From Puccinellia tenuiflora (taxonomy: Eukaryota > Streptophyta > Magnoliopsida > Poales > Poaceae): a DNA stretch of 64,000 bases. Under the pieces are notes generated by a model, which saw only the letters and a list, made by a program, of their open reading frames with translations, was not told the origin of the DNA and searched no databases. The position numbers and the translations under genes are program-made. The stretch covers positions 1,244,147 to 1,308,146 of the forward strand of contig QRDG01000414.1 of NCBI GenBank assembly GCA_012064385.1, written 5' to 3'. Of this stretch, positions 1 to 11,632 are shown piece by piece (the first letter of the stretch is position 1; every line of letters begins with the position of its first letter).

Positions 1-543
1 GATGTTTGCGTATATTTGAAACATTTTCCTATAAATACATTTCCTCGTCTCAATGTATTCGGATTTAGGAAGCAGGAAATGTCGATCATTCAATTTTTAG
101 ATCCAAGAACAATAATTATTTTTGTTCCATAAACTCTTTTCTTTAATTGATCGTTTTGAATTAATCATTTGTCAAAGTAAAATTTTAATCTATTTCTTTA
201 GTTTTACTCTCATAATATAGTAGAAACACTCTAAATGACGTAGAAGAAATTATATGTACTTTTATCTACCATAGTTTATGATTCCAACCAGATCCTTTCA
301 TTTAAGACTTGGATTTTTATTTAAATATTTTTCCATTTCTCCAATATGATTAATTAGAATTCCAATTAACTATTTTGGCTGACTATTTTTATACAAATAA
401 TAAGTATCCTATCATACATGTTGTTTTGGAGATCTATATGAATATGTTGGTAAAAACATCTACATGACCGTTCCTAGCTGTCGAGATAGTGATCTGGGGC
501 TAATCAAATCAACCATTACGAAGCAGTGATTCACTTTCCTGTG
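1..543. other. AT-rich intergenic DNA, no gene seen
   Basis: No reading frame, RNA gene or transposon terminus can be supported here. The sequence is AT-rich for about 470 bases and then grades into the 3' side of the coding remnant on the minus strand. Confidence 0.5.
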
Positions 544-810
544 CTATAGTACCAGCTGCTGCAGATGCTTCTCTGGCCAGCTCCTAGTTTCTGAATCATC
601 ATCAAGCTGCAAGTATCTGAACAGCTTCTCTACGGTCAGTCGTCTGCTCTTGAGTTTATGAAAACGGGACTCGCGAACCTTGTCCATGAACTCGTCTGTG
701 GCCGCCTTATAGATCCACGCCCACGCGTAACGACCACCGATGCTTTTGCCAAATTTGTTGAGTTGTGGCCCTTTGTCGACATTCTCGTGCGGCTCCTCGT
801 CGCATCCGTA
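544..810 (-). pseudogene. C-terminal coding remnant, unknown protein
   Basis: Read on the minus strand, this stretch is open for 88 codons and ends at a TAG (544-546). It has a protein-like composition, with segments such as FGKSIGGRYAWAWIYKAATD, DKVRESRFHKLKSRR and VEKLFRYLQLDDD. There is no in-frame ATG near its beginning. An in-frame TAG closes it upstream at 811-813, directly followed by TACGG, so it could be a last exon whose acceptor is that AG, or a broken gene. Only an internal methionine (MDKVRES) is present. I do not recognise the family. It may be a captured gene fragment or the decayed end of a host gene. GC-rich coding-like DNA continues to its right. Confidence 0.4.
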
Positions 811-819
811 CTATTCGAC

Positions 820-1430
820 CTGGCCAGGAATGCCTTCGCCCCCGGGGGATATCACACCTCTGCTCCCTCTGCAACAACCTTCGTGCTCTGCGGCACATCC
901 GTCGTCGGGCACGGCGCACGGTGTTGTCGTCGCCGAAGAACTTGCTGGCTGGCGCAGCATGTGCAGGCGCCGAAGGACCTCCTCCGTCGGGATCGGCTCC
1001 TTCCTACGCGCGCTCGTCCTCGCTGGAGAGCCTGGTCGGCTGGCGCAGCAGCTGCAGGCACCAGAAGACCTCCTTCCTTGTGAGCGGCTCTGTTAGTCCT
1101 TCACGGCTTCACCTCATCAGCGACGCTTTCGGAGGAGGATGGGTGTACCCCGCTGTAGGAGGAGGACGGGAGGACGGCGGCGGTTTTCGGCGGCGGCGCT
1201 GCGTATGGGATCATTGAGCGAAGTAGTTCGTGGGTTTAACCGTTCGCAGAACTTCCATGGGAGTCCCCCATCATCTCCTTCCTCAGCTCGACGCCCTGGC
1301 CCCTGGGTCCTTGGCGCTGGGGTAGGGCAGCCGGGTGGCGGCGGCGTAGGGGTGCCTGGTTGCCTGCGTGTGATTCGCGACCCCGACTGCGCACGATGGA
1401 GAATCGGGCCTTCGTTCAAGCATCAAGGCC
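820..1430 (-). pseudogene. GC-rich degenerate coding-like DNA with a tandem duplication
   Basis: On the minus strand two imperfect tandem copies of about 80 bases encode related peptides in the same register: EVFWCLQLLRQPTRLSSEDE (around 1020-1085) and EEVLRRLHMLRQPASSS (around 935-1000). The first copy runs into a stop and the second continues to the stop at 811-813, so no single open frame spans the region. The rest, up to about 1430, is GC-rich and proline/arginine-rich in several frames without a convincing gene. It probably belongs with the remnant at 544-810 as one decayed gene. Confidence 0.3.
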
Positions 1431-1535
1431 CCGTATTTTTACCGATCGGGCTGTATACGGAGTACGTTTTTTTCACGGATCACGGAGACGGGTGGGAGCG
1501 ACGTACGACGACCTCCGATCCCAATATTATCTCCA

Positions 1536-1564
1536 CTAGCTAAATACCCGTGCGTTGCTACGGG
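1536..1564 (-). mobile_element. Helitron 3' terminus (minus strand)
   Basis: Read on the minus strand, a GC-rich hairpin with stem CCCGT/ACGGG (1560-1564 and 1547-1551) is followed after a short spacer by CTAG and then a T. This is the Helitron 3'-end layout: hairpin, short spacer, CTRR, insertion between A and T. The element body would extend to the right. I could not find its 5' TC end before 2918, so its length is unknown. Confidence 0.5.
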
Positions 1565-2120
1565 CCAAAACAAATAAAAACACGTTGACAAAAAGTCCAC
1601 TCCTATGGACACATAGGTGCACTGTGTCATAACTAATACCGATATCGATTTCACATCTTCTCACTCTCCGATTACCACGTTGGACCCCTTATGGACCTCT
1701 TCCTTACCTTTAACACGCCTCTTTACCCACGGTTAACCCTACAAGAAGAAATGTGTCATCCCCCTCCCCCCTTCCTCTATGCTCGTTGGTGTATTGAATG
1801 CCTCAAAATAGTAGTATAGTAAATAAAGAAATAAACATGTGGAAATTTTCAACTTCGCATCCTGCTACAATAAGGTTTAAGTATAAAAATAACACACATA
1901 GAAGGATGCAAGTTTCCTTGATTGAAAACACATTAAGTATGATGCGTCATTTTTCCAACAAAGAAGTATGAATAATCATATTTAGCCTCTATAACAAAGC
2001 AAGGAACTGTTCTATACATGTGCTTGAGGCAACTCTTTGGATCTATATGTAAAATATATTGAGAAAAATTGCTAAGAAGTAAATACCTCTGATATGTTTT
2101 AGTACATAGGAGTAGTTTAT
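1565..2120. other. AT-rich DNA, probable body of the minus-strand Helitron
   Basis: There is no open reading frame of note. The region is AT-rich and lies inside the stretch that should belong to the minus-strand Helitron whose 3' end is at 1536. Nothing else can be supported. Confidence 0.3.
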
Positions 2121-2290
2121 TTCCTTACTCTTTTGTCTAGCATAAAGCATGCAAATAAATATTCGGCCCGTTAGTGTATACTCCCACTATCCAAAATAAA
2201 TATTTTCCTTACTCTTTTGTCTAGCATAAAGCATTTCTCTGATTCATATGTATCTAAAATATCTTATATTTAAAAACGGAGGAAAAAAAT
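2121..2290. mobile_element. decayed Stowaway-like MITE with 30-bp direct duplication
   Basis: A 30-base block is perfectly repeated at 2121-2150 and 2205-2234. Between and after the copies lie a Stowaway-like left end (TACTCCCACTATCCAAAATAA, from about 2179) and a right end (AAACGGAGGA, near 2275-2284). This looks like a Tc1/mariner-type Stowaway MITE rearranged by a local duplication of about 84 bases. Both ends have diverged, so the assignment is tentative. Confidence 0.35.
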
Positions 2291-2917
2291 GTAAGCTAAA
2301 ACTGTAACAGAAAAATTCTAATGGGATGGCAGACGGCAAAGACAATAGAACAAAGTACATACGTACATGACATAATTTGATGGCTGCTCCCCCTGATGCC
2401 ATGCATGCAATAGGCGAGGCCATTTATTTTTAGGAGAACGCGAGGAGTTTCCATTGCCTATATCTGGAGAAGGCCTCACGCAAGGCATTTGTTTTCCCTA
2501 TCTATCTAATCGGGAGAAGTTACATGTGATAAGTTTTTTTTCTAGGTCGTGGTTTTCATCTTTTTTTTTAGGCAACGTGGATTTTCATCTGATATCCGTT
2601 GCCATACAAGTTGCTGGACCTGGCCCTTTTCTCGTCCGATCCATGGGCCAAATCACATGGCATATCTAGGTCCTCAGGACCCATACGATTTGGGCAGCAA
2701 TATTTGGTTCTGCTCTATGTGGACTTTGATGTACCATTGAACCATCAGGTCCGATCCCTCCGGTTTTTTTACCGATCGCTTCCTTTGGTCTTTTTACCGA
2801 CCATGCTTTGGAGACGTATTCCCTCTGGTTTTTCTACCGATCGGGATGGGGAGACGTACGACCTACCACGACGTACAACGACCTCCTGTTCCAATATTAT
2901 AGTTTAGAAGACTACTA
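2291..2917. other. noncoding DNA flanking the Helitron
   Basis: There is no gene. About 2745-2900 resembles 1430-1530: both contain TTTTTACCGATCG-like, GACGTACGAC-like and CCAATATTAT blocks, and both stop just before a TCTCCACTA motif. The shared block is therefore a repeated element or a local duplication next to Helitron ends. Confidence 0.35.
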
Positions 2918-2925
2918 TCTCCACT

Positions 2926-2934
2926 ACCTATAAA
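2926..2934 (+). promoter_or_regulatory. TATA-like box at the Helitron 5' terminus (in every unit)
   Basis: TATAAAAG lies about ten bases inside the 5' terminus. The same box recurs at the start of each of the other seven units (for example near 4645, 6394 and 15139). The inferred first coding ATG is about 520 bases downstream. That it works as the Rep-helicase promoter is an inference from its position and sequence only. Confidence 0.4.
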
Positions 2935-3288
2935 AGAGCAAACTTGGCAGGAAAATTAGATCTTCACCGTCCATGCAAACTTATCAAACGGCCCATATAC
3001 ATTTGTTCTCCCACCCCTCTTTAAATGCCCTCCCATCACGCATGTCATGTATACACAGAATAATTGCCCCCACACCACGCATTCCATATATTGCCCCCAC
3101 ATCATGCCTTCCATATCTCCACAAAACAAAACAAAAAACTCCCTGCATGATTGACGACCAACAGGACAACAAAAGGACGAGCAGCAAGACCGCACACACG
3201 ACGCCGACGAACAGGACGGCCGCTCACAGGCTTCCCATCTGAGTTCCATGCTGCCCGTCCCGACCACGACCAACACAACGACACACAC

Positions 3289-3362
3289 GACGCCGACGAG
3301 CAAGCGGAACACGCAGAAGACGCCGACGAGCAGGCGGAACACGCAGAGGACGCCGACAAGCA
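3289..3362 (+). repeat. 30-bp minisatellite in exon 1 region
   Basis: A 30-base unit (core GACGCCGACGAGCAGGCGGAA) is repeated twice plus a partial copy in unit 1, and three times plus a partial copy in units 2-8. The change is a multiple of three, so the frame is kept. In the frame of the first ATG exon it would encode an acidic decapeptide repeat of the EDADEQAEHA kind. No in-frame ATG lies upstream of it, because TGA at 3148-3150 closes the frame. The minisatellite is therefore either 5' UTR or part of an exon joined to an unseen upstream start. Confidence 0.7.
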
Positions 3363-4636
3363 GGACGACTTCTCCCAGGCTAGGCCCACTGCCTCGGCCA
3401 CGCCCTTGCATTGCCGCTCCAGCAACGCACCAGGTCGGGTGGTGATCATGTCCAATCCACCATGCCAACGTCCTGCAACATCGGTGCCGCGGAACGAAAA
3501 TTCAGGTTAGAACACAATATTTATAAATCTAATGCGAATTTGAACACCTGATTTACATATTCAAATTTCCATTCAGCACAACCTGTACGAGGTGCTGCTC
3601 TTGGAGACATTACAAACATAAATACTCAGTTGTCCAGTTTAACTCAAGGTACTTTACAGCTTCAGACTATTCATAATATATGTTTTACTGGACACAACTT
3701 ATTTTCAGTATTTAGATTAGATTGATCTGTTTCTATATGCATAATATACACTCTTTGTAGCTTCAGATTCAGAAAAGTTGAGAACCCACCTGTAGCAGAA
3801 CAAACACAAGAGCAGGGCCACTGTCGATCAGAAATGTTGAATTTAAATATCAGAACAAACAAAAGAATACCTATATAAACTTATTGTGTAGCTAAGATAC
3901 TTGTAGCAGAACAAACTATGCTAAACTATCATACAGAAAAGTAATATGTTGCATCGATATTTTTATCTGCAGTACCGCTGCGACCCGCTTTAGGAGATAT
4001 TACAAATGCATGCTTCCGTCGTTCAGATTCAACACAAGGTAAGTTACGACTCCATTTGTGTTGGCTATTTCATGTCCACATGATTACAATTATATGTTTT
4101 TATTTATTCAATGCAAACATTCATCACTGCAGACGATTCAAAAAAACGTTGCAGAGAACGATACGCAAGTATGGACCCTGAAAAGAAAGAGGCATATCTG
4201 AAAAAGAGGCATGAGAGCTATCATAAACGAAAGGCTCTTGCCACTCAATCTAATCTAGAAGTTGTTCAGGATATTGTGCCCGTAGTCTTGCCTATGGATT
4301 CTTCCCCAGCCACACCTCAGATTACAAATGTCAGTATCCAATTGGCTCAGTCTCCTATGGAATTTTTTCATAAAGCGGGCACCCAATTGTTTCGGACTCC
4401 TATGGATAATTTTCAAGGTGCTGTAACCCGAATGTATCAGTCTCGGATGGGTGATTCTACAATGGATATCATTTCTCAAAAAAAGGGTAACCAATTTGTT
4501 CAGTCTCCAATGTATGCTTCTCAAATTTCTTATTCTGGGCGGAATTTGCTTCCAGATTTCCAGCATGTAATGGGGAGCCCAGGTCAACATTCTTTCTTGG
4601 TTTCCATTAAGTATTATCTACCCATAAACTATTGTA

Positions 4637-6385
4637 TCTCCACTACCTATAAAAGAGCAAACTTGGCAGGAAAATTAGATCTTCACCGTCCATGCAAACT
4701 CATCAAACGGCCCATATACAATTGTTCTCCCACCCCTCTTTAAATGCCCTCCCATCACGCATGTTATGTATACACAGAATAATTGCCCCCACACCACGCA
4801 TTCCATATATTGCCCCCACATCACGCCTTCCATATCTCCACAAAACAAAACAAAAAACTCCCCGCGTGATTGACGACCAACAGGACAACAAAAGGACGAG
4901 CAGCAAGACCGCACACACGACGCCGACGAACAGGACGGCCGCTCACAGGCTTCCCATCTGAGTTCCATGCTGCCCGTCCCGACCACGACCAACACGACGA
5001 CACACACGACGCCGACGAGCAAGCGGAACACGCAGAAGACGCCGACGAGCAGGCGGAACACGCAGAGGACGCCGACGAGCAGGCGGAACACGCAGAGGAC
5101 GCCGACAAGCAGGACGACTTCTCCCAGGCTGGGCCCACTGCCTCGGCCACGCCCTTGCATTGCCGCTCCAGCAACGCACCAGGTCGGGTGGTGATCATGT
5201 CCAATCCACCATGCCAACGTCCTGCAACATCGGTTCCGCGGAACGAAAATTCAGGTTAGAACACAATATTTATAAATCTAATGCGAATTTGAACACCTGA
5301 TTTACATATTCAAATTTCCATTCAGCACAACCTGTACGAGGTGCTGCTCTTGGAGACATTACAAACATAAATACTCAGTTGTCCAGTTTAACTCAAGGTA
5401 CTTTACAGCTTCAGACTATTCATAATATATGTTTTACTGGACACAACTTATTTTCAGTATTTAGATTAGATTGATCTGTTTCTATATGCATAATATACAC
5501 TCTTTGTAGCTTCAGATTCAGAAAAGTTGAGAACCCACCTGTAGCAGAACAAACACAAGAGCAGGGCCACTGTCGATCAGAAATGTTGAATTTAAATATC
5601 AGAACAAACAGAAGAATACCTATATAAACTTATTGTGTAGCTAAGATACTTGTAGCAGAACAAACTATGCTAAACTATCATACAGAAAAGTAATATGTTG
5701 CATCGATATTTTTATCTGCAGTACCGCTGCGACCCGCTTTAGGAGATATTACAAATGCATGCTTCCGTCGTTCAGATTCAACACAAGGTAAGTTACGACT
5801 CCATTTGTGTTGGCTATTTCATGTCCACATGATTACAATTATATGTTTTTATTTATTCAATGCAAACATTCATCACTGCAGACGATTCAAAAAAACGTTG
5901 CAGAGAACGATACGCAAGTATGGACCCTGAAAAGAAAGAGGCATATCTGAAAAAGAGGCGTGAGAGCTATCATAAACGAAAGGCTCTTGCCACTCAATCT
6001 AATCTAGAAGTTGTTCAGGATATTGTGCCCGTAGTCTTGCCTATGGATTCTTCCCCAGCCACACCTCAGATTACAAATGTCAGTATCCAATTGGCTCAGT
6101 CTCCTATGGAATTTTTTCATAAAGCGGGCACCCAATTGTTTCGGACTCCTATGGATAATTTTCAAGGTGCTGTAACCCGAATGTATCAGTCTCGGATGGG
6201 TGATTCTACAATGGATATCATTTCTCAAAAAAAGGGTAACCAATTTGTTCAGTCTCCAATGTATGCTTCTCAAATTTCTTATTCTGGGCGGAATTTGCTT
6301 CCAGATTTCCAGCATGTAATGGGGAGCCCAGGTCAACATTCTTTCTTGGTTTCCATTAAGTATTATCTACCCATAAACTATTGTA
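4637..6385 (+). repeat. array unit 2 (type A)
   Basis: Inferred exons are 5197-5254, 5326-5397, 5722-5787 and 5882-6331. Diagnostic states are GCGAATTTG in intron 1, RRESY and SRMG. It matches unit 5 at these sites and differs by a T in ATGTTATG (4763 area) where the other units read ATGTCATG. Confidence 0.85.
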
Positions 6386-8134
6386 TCTCCACTACCTATA
6401 AAAGAGCAAACTTGGCAGGAAAATTAGATCTTCACCGTCCATGCAAACTCATCAAACGGCCCATATACAATTGTTCTCCCACCCCTCTTTAAATGCCCTC
6501 CCATCACGCATGTCATGTATACACAGAATAATTGCCCCCACACCACGCATTCCATATATTGCCCCCACATCACGCCTTCCATATCTCCACAAAACAAAAC
6601 AAAAAACTCCCCGCGTGATTGACGACCAACAGGACAACAAAAGGACGAGCAGCAAGACCGCACACACGACGCCGACGAACAGGACGGCCGCTCACAGGCT
6701 TCCCATCTGAGTTCCATGCTGCCCGTCCCGACCACGACCAACACGACGACACACACGACGCCGACGAGCAAGCGGAACACGCAGAAGACGCCGACGAGCA
6801 GGCGGAACACGCAGAGGACGCCGACGAGCAGGCGGAACACGCAGAGGACGCCGACAAGCAGGACGACTTCTCCCAGGCTGGGCCCACTGCCTCGGCCACG
6901 CCCTTGCATTGCCGCTCCAGCAACGCACCAGGTCGGGTGGTGATCATGTCCAATCCACCATGCCAACGTCCTGCAACATCGGTTCCGCGGAACGAAAATT
7001 CAGGTTAGAACACAATATTTATAAATCTAATGCAAATTTGAACACCTGATTTACATATTCAAATTTCCATTCAGCACAACCTGTACGAGGTGCTGCTCTT
7101 GGAGACATTACAAACATAAATACTCAGTTGTCCAGTTTAACTCAAGGTACTTTACAGCTTCAGACTATTCATAATATATGTTTTACTGGACACAACTTAT
7201 TTTCAGTATTTAGATTAGATTGATCTGTTTCTATATGCATAATATACACTCTTTGTAGCTTCAGATTCAGAAAAGTTGAGAACCCACCTGTAGCAGAACA
7301 AACACAAGAGCAGGGCCACTGTCGATCAGAAATGTTGAATTTAAATATCAGAACAAACAGAAGAATACCTATATAAACTTATTGTGTAGCTAAGATACTT
7401 GTAGCAGAACAAACTATGCTAAACTATCATACAGAAAAGTAATATGTTGCATCGATATTTTTATCTGCAGTACCGCTGCGACCCGCTTTAGGAGATATTA
7501 CAAATGCATGCTTCCGTCGTTCAGATTCAACACAAGGTAAGTTACGACTCCATTTGTGTTGGCTATTTCATGTCCACATGATTACAATTATATGTTTTTA
7601 TTTATTCAATGCAAACATTCATCACTGCAGACGATTTAAAAAAACGTTGCAGAGAACGATACGCAAGTATGGACCCTGAAAAGAAAGAGGCATATCTGAA
7701 AAAGAGGCATGAGAGCTATCATAAACGAAAGGCTCTTGCCACTCAATCTAATCTAGAAGTTGTTCAGGATATTGTGCCCGTAGTCTTGCCTATGGATTCT
7801 TTCCCAGCCACACCTCAGATTACAAATGTCAGTATCCAATTGGCTCAGTCTCCTATGGAATTTTTTCATAAAGCGGGCACCCAATTGTTTCGGACTCCTA
7901 TGGATAATTTTCAAGGTGCTGTAACCCGAATGTATCAGTCTCGGATGGGTGATTCTACAATGGATATCATTTCTCAAAAAAAGGGTAACCAATTTGTTCA
8001 GTCTCCAATGTATGCTTCTCAAATTTCTTATTCTGGGCGGAATTTGCTTCCAGATTTCCAGCATGTAATGGGGAGCCCAGGTCAACATTCTTTGTTGGTT
8101 TTCATTAAGTATTATCTACCCATAAACTATTGTA
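6386..8134 (+). repeat. array unit 3 (type B)
   Basis: Inferred exons are 6946-7003, 7075-7146, 7471-7536 and 7631-8080. Diagnostic states are GCAAATTTG in intron 1, DDLKK, RHESY, DSFP and a changed exon-4 tail reading SLLVFIK. Unit 6 shares all of these. Confidence 0.85.
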
Positions 8135-9883
8135 TCTCCACTACCTATAAAAGAGCAAACTTGGCAGGAAAATTAGATCTTCACCGTCCATGCAAACTCA
8201 TCAAACGGCCCATATACAATTGTTCTCCCACCCCTCTTTAAATGCCCTCCCATCACGCATGTCATGTATACACAGAATAATTGCCCCCACACCACGCATT
8301 CCATATATTGCCCCCACATCACGCCTTCCATATCTCCACAAAACAAAACAAAAAACTCCCCGCGTGATTGACGACCAACAGGACAACAAAAGGACGAGCA
8401 GCAAGACCGCACACACGACGCCGACGAACAGGACGGCCGCTCACAGGCTTCCCATCTGAGTTCCATGCTGCCCGTCCCGACCACGACCAACACGACGACA
8501 CACACGACGCCGACGAGCAAGCGGAACACGCAGAAGACGCCGACGAGCAGGCGGAACACGCAGAGGACGCCGACGAGCAGGCGGAACACGCAGAGGACGC
8601 CGACAAGCAGGACGACTTCTCCCAGGCTGGGCCCACTGCCTCGGCCACGCCCTTGCATTGCCGCTCCAGCAACGCACCAGGTCGGGTGGTGATCATGTCC
8701 AATCCACCATGCCAACGTCCTGCAACATCGGTTCCGCGGAACGAAAATTCAGGTTAGAACACAATATTTATAAATCTAATGCAAATTTGAACACCTGATT
8801 TACATATTCAAATTTCCATTCAGCACAACCTGTACGAGGTGCTGCTCTTGGAGACATTACAAACATAAATACTCAGTTGTCCAGTTTAACTCAAGGTACT
8901 TTACAGCTTCAGACTATTCATAATATATGTTTTACTGGACACAACTTATTTTCAGTATTTAGATTAGATTGATCTGTTTCTATATGCATAATATACACTC
9001 TTTGTAGCTTCAGATTCAGAAAAGTTGAGAACCCACCTGTAGCAGAACAAACACAAGAGCAGGGCCACTGTCGATCAGAAATGTTGAATTTAAATATCAG
9101 AACAAACAGAAGAATACCTATATAAACTTATTGTGTAGCTAAGATACTTGTAGCAGAACAAACTATGCTAAACTATCATACAGAAAAGTAATATGTTGCA
9201 TCGATATTTTTATCTGCAGTACCGCTGCGACCCGCTTTAGGAGATATTACAAATGCATGCTTCCGTCGTTCAGATTCAACACAAGGTAAGTTACGACTCC
9301 ATTTGTGTTGGCTATTTCATGTCCACATGATTACAATTATATGTTTTTATTTATTCAATGCAAACATTCATCACTGCAGACGATTCAAAAAAACGTTGCA
9401 GAGAACGATACGCAAGTATGGACCCTGAAAAGAAAGAGGCATATCTGAAAAAGAGGCGTGAGAGCTATCATAAACGAAAGGCTCTTGCCACTCAATCTAA
9501 TCTAGAAGTTGTTCAGGATATTGTGCCCGTAGTCTTGCCTATGGATTCTTCCCCAGCCACACCTCAGATTACAAATGTCAGTATCCAATTGGCTCAGTCT
9601 CCTATGGAATTTTTTCATAAAGCGGGCACCCAATTGTTTCGGACTCCTATGGATAATTTTCAAGGTGCTGTAACCCGAATGTATCAGTCTCGGACGGGTG
9701 ATTCTACAATGGATATCATTTCTCAAAAAAAGGGTAACCAATTTGTTCAGTCTCCAATGTATGCTTCTCAAATTTCTTATTCTGGGCGGAATTTGCTTCC
9801 AGATTTCCAGCATGTAATGGGGAGCCCAGGTCAACATTCTTTCTTGGTTTCCATTAAGTATTATCTACCCATAAACTATTGTA
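8135..9883 (+). repeat. array unit 4 (type C)
   Basis: Inferred exons are 8695-8752, 8824-8895, 9220-9285 and 9380-9829. Diagnostic states are GCAAATTTG in intron 1, RRESY and SRTG (Thr instead of Met). Unit 7 shares all of these. Confidence 0.85.
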
Positions 9884-11632
9884 TCTCCACTACCTATAAA
9901 AGAGCAAACTTGGCAGGAAAATTAGATCTTCACCGTCCATGCAAACTCATCAAACGGCCCATATACAATTGTTCTCCCACCCCTCTTTAAATGCCCTCCC
10001 ATCACGCATGTCATGTATACACAGAATAATTGCCCCCACACCACGCATTCCATATATTGCCCCCACATCACGCCTTCCATATCTCCACAAAACAAAACAA
10101 AAAACTCCCCGCGTGATTGACGACCAACAGGACAACAAAAGGACGAGCAGCAAGACCGCACACACGACGCCGACGAACAGGACGGCCGCTCACAGGCTTC
10201 CCATCTGAGTTCCATGCTGCCCGTCCCGACCACGACCAACACGACGACACACACGACGCCGACGAGCAAGCGGAACACGCAGAAGACGCCGACGAGCAGG
10301 CGGAACACGCAGAGGACGCCGACGAGCAGGCGGAACACGCAGAGGACGCCGACAAGCAGGACGACTTCTCCCAGGCTGGGCCCACTGCCTCGGCCACGCC
10401 CTTGCATTGCCGCTCCAGCAACGCACCAGGTCGGGTGGTGATCATGTCCAATCCACCATGCCAACGTCCTGCAACATCGGTTCCGCGGAACGAAAATTCA
10501 GGTTAGAACACAATATTTATAAATCTAATGCGAATTTGAACACCTGATTTACATATTCAAATTTCCATTCAGCACAACCTGTACGAGGTGCTGCTCTTGG
10601 AGACATTACAAACATAAATACTCAGTTGTCCAGTTTAACTCAAGGTACTTTACAGCTTCAGACTATTCATAATATATGTTTTACTGGACACAACTTATTT
10701 TCAGTATTTAGATTAGATTGATCTGTTTCTATATGCATAATATACACTCTTTGTAGCTTCAGATTCAGAAAAGTTGAGAACCCACCTGTAGCAGAACAAA
10801 CACAAGAGCAGGGCCACTGTCGATCAGAAATGTTGAATTTAAATATCAGAACAAACAGAAGAATACCTATATAAACTTATTGTGTAGCTAAGATACTTGT
10901 AGCAGAACAAACTATGCTAAACTATCATACAGAAAAGTAATATGTTGCATCGATATTTTTATCTGCAGTACCGCTGCGACCCGCTTTAGGAGATATTACA
11001 AATGCATGCTTCCGTCGTTCAGATTCAACACAAGGTAAGTTACGACTCCATTTGTGTTGGCTATTTCATGTCCACATGATTACAATTATATGTTTTTATT
11101 TATTCAATGCAAACATTCATCACTGCAGACGATTCAAAAAAACGTTGCAGAGAACGATACGCAAGTATGGACCCTGAAAAGAAAGAGGCATATCTGAAAA
11201 AGAGGCGTGAGAGCTATCATAAACGAAAGGCTCTTGCCACTCAATCTAATCTAGAAGTTGTTCAGGATATTGTGCCCGTAGTCTTGCCTATGGATTCTTC
11301 CCCAGCCACACCTCAGATTACAAATGTCAGTATCCAATTGGCTCAGTCTCCTATGGAATTTTTTCATAAAGCGGGCACCCAATTGTTTCGGACTCCTATG
11401 GATAATTTTCAAGGTGCTGTAACCCGAATGTATCAGTCTCGGATGGGTGATTCTACAATGGATATCATTTCTCAAAAAAAGGGTAACCAATTTGTTCAGT
11501 CTCCAATGTATGCTTCTCAAATTTCTTATTCTGGGCGGAATTTGCTTCCAGATTTCCAGCATGTAATGGGGAGCCCAGGTCAACATTCTTTCTTGGTTTC
11601 CATTAAGTATTATCTACCCATAAACTATTGTA
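9884..11632 (+). repeat. array unit 5 (type A)
   Basis: Inferred exons are 10444-10501, 10573-10644, 10969-11034 and 11129-11578. It has the same diagnostic states as unit 2 (GCGAATTTG, RRESY, SRMG) and starts the second copy of the three-unit block. Confidence 0.85.

Larger units (their letters stand above)
2918..4636 (+). repeat. array unit 1 (most diverged, 1719 bp)
   Basis: This unit carries two full 30-base minisatellite repeats instead of three. Coding exons inferred from GT-AG borders and frame are 3448-3505 (from ATG), 3577-3648, 3973-4038 and 4133-4582. Its exon 4 reads DDSKK and KKRHESY, with M in the SRMG position. Several SNPs set it apart from units 2-8, which fits the original left end of the element. 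Confidence 0.85.

Noticed and set aside
4111..4743. The 210-aa frame in each unit taken as a complete gene
   Set aside because: It starts inside intron 3, crosses the exon 4 donor and runs into the next unit's 5' terminus. The exon 4 borders (AG before ACGATT, donor after GAGCCCAG) fit a spliced gene in constant phase.
4675..5217. Minus-strand frames of 170-180 aa (and plus-strand 89-129 aa frames) recurring in every array unit
   Set aside because: They overlap the minisatellite and exon 1 region in other frames, are Cys/Val-rich shadows, and repeat only because the DNA repeats. The splice-consistent plus-strand exons explain the unit better.
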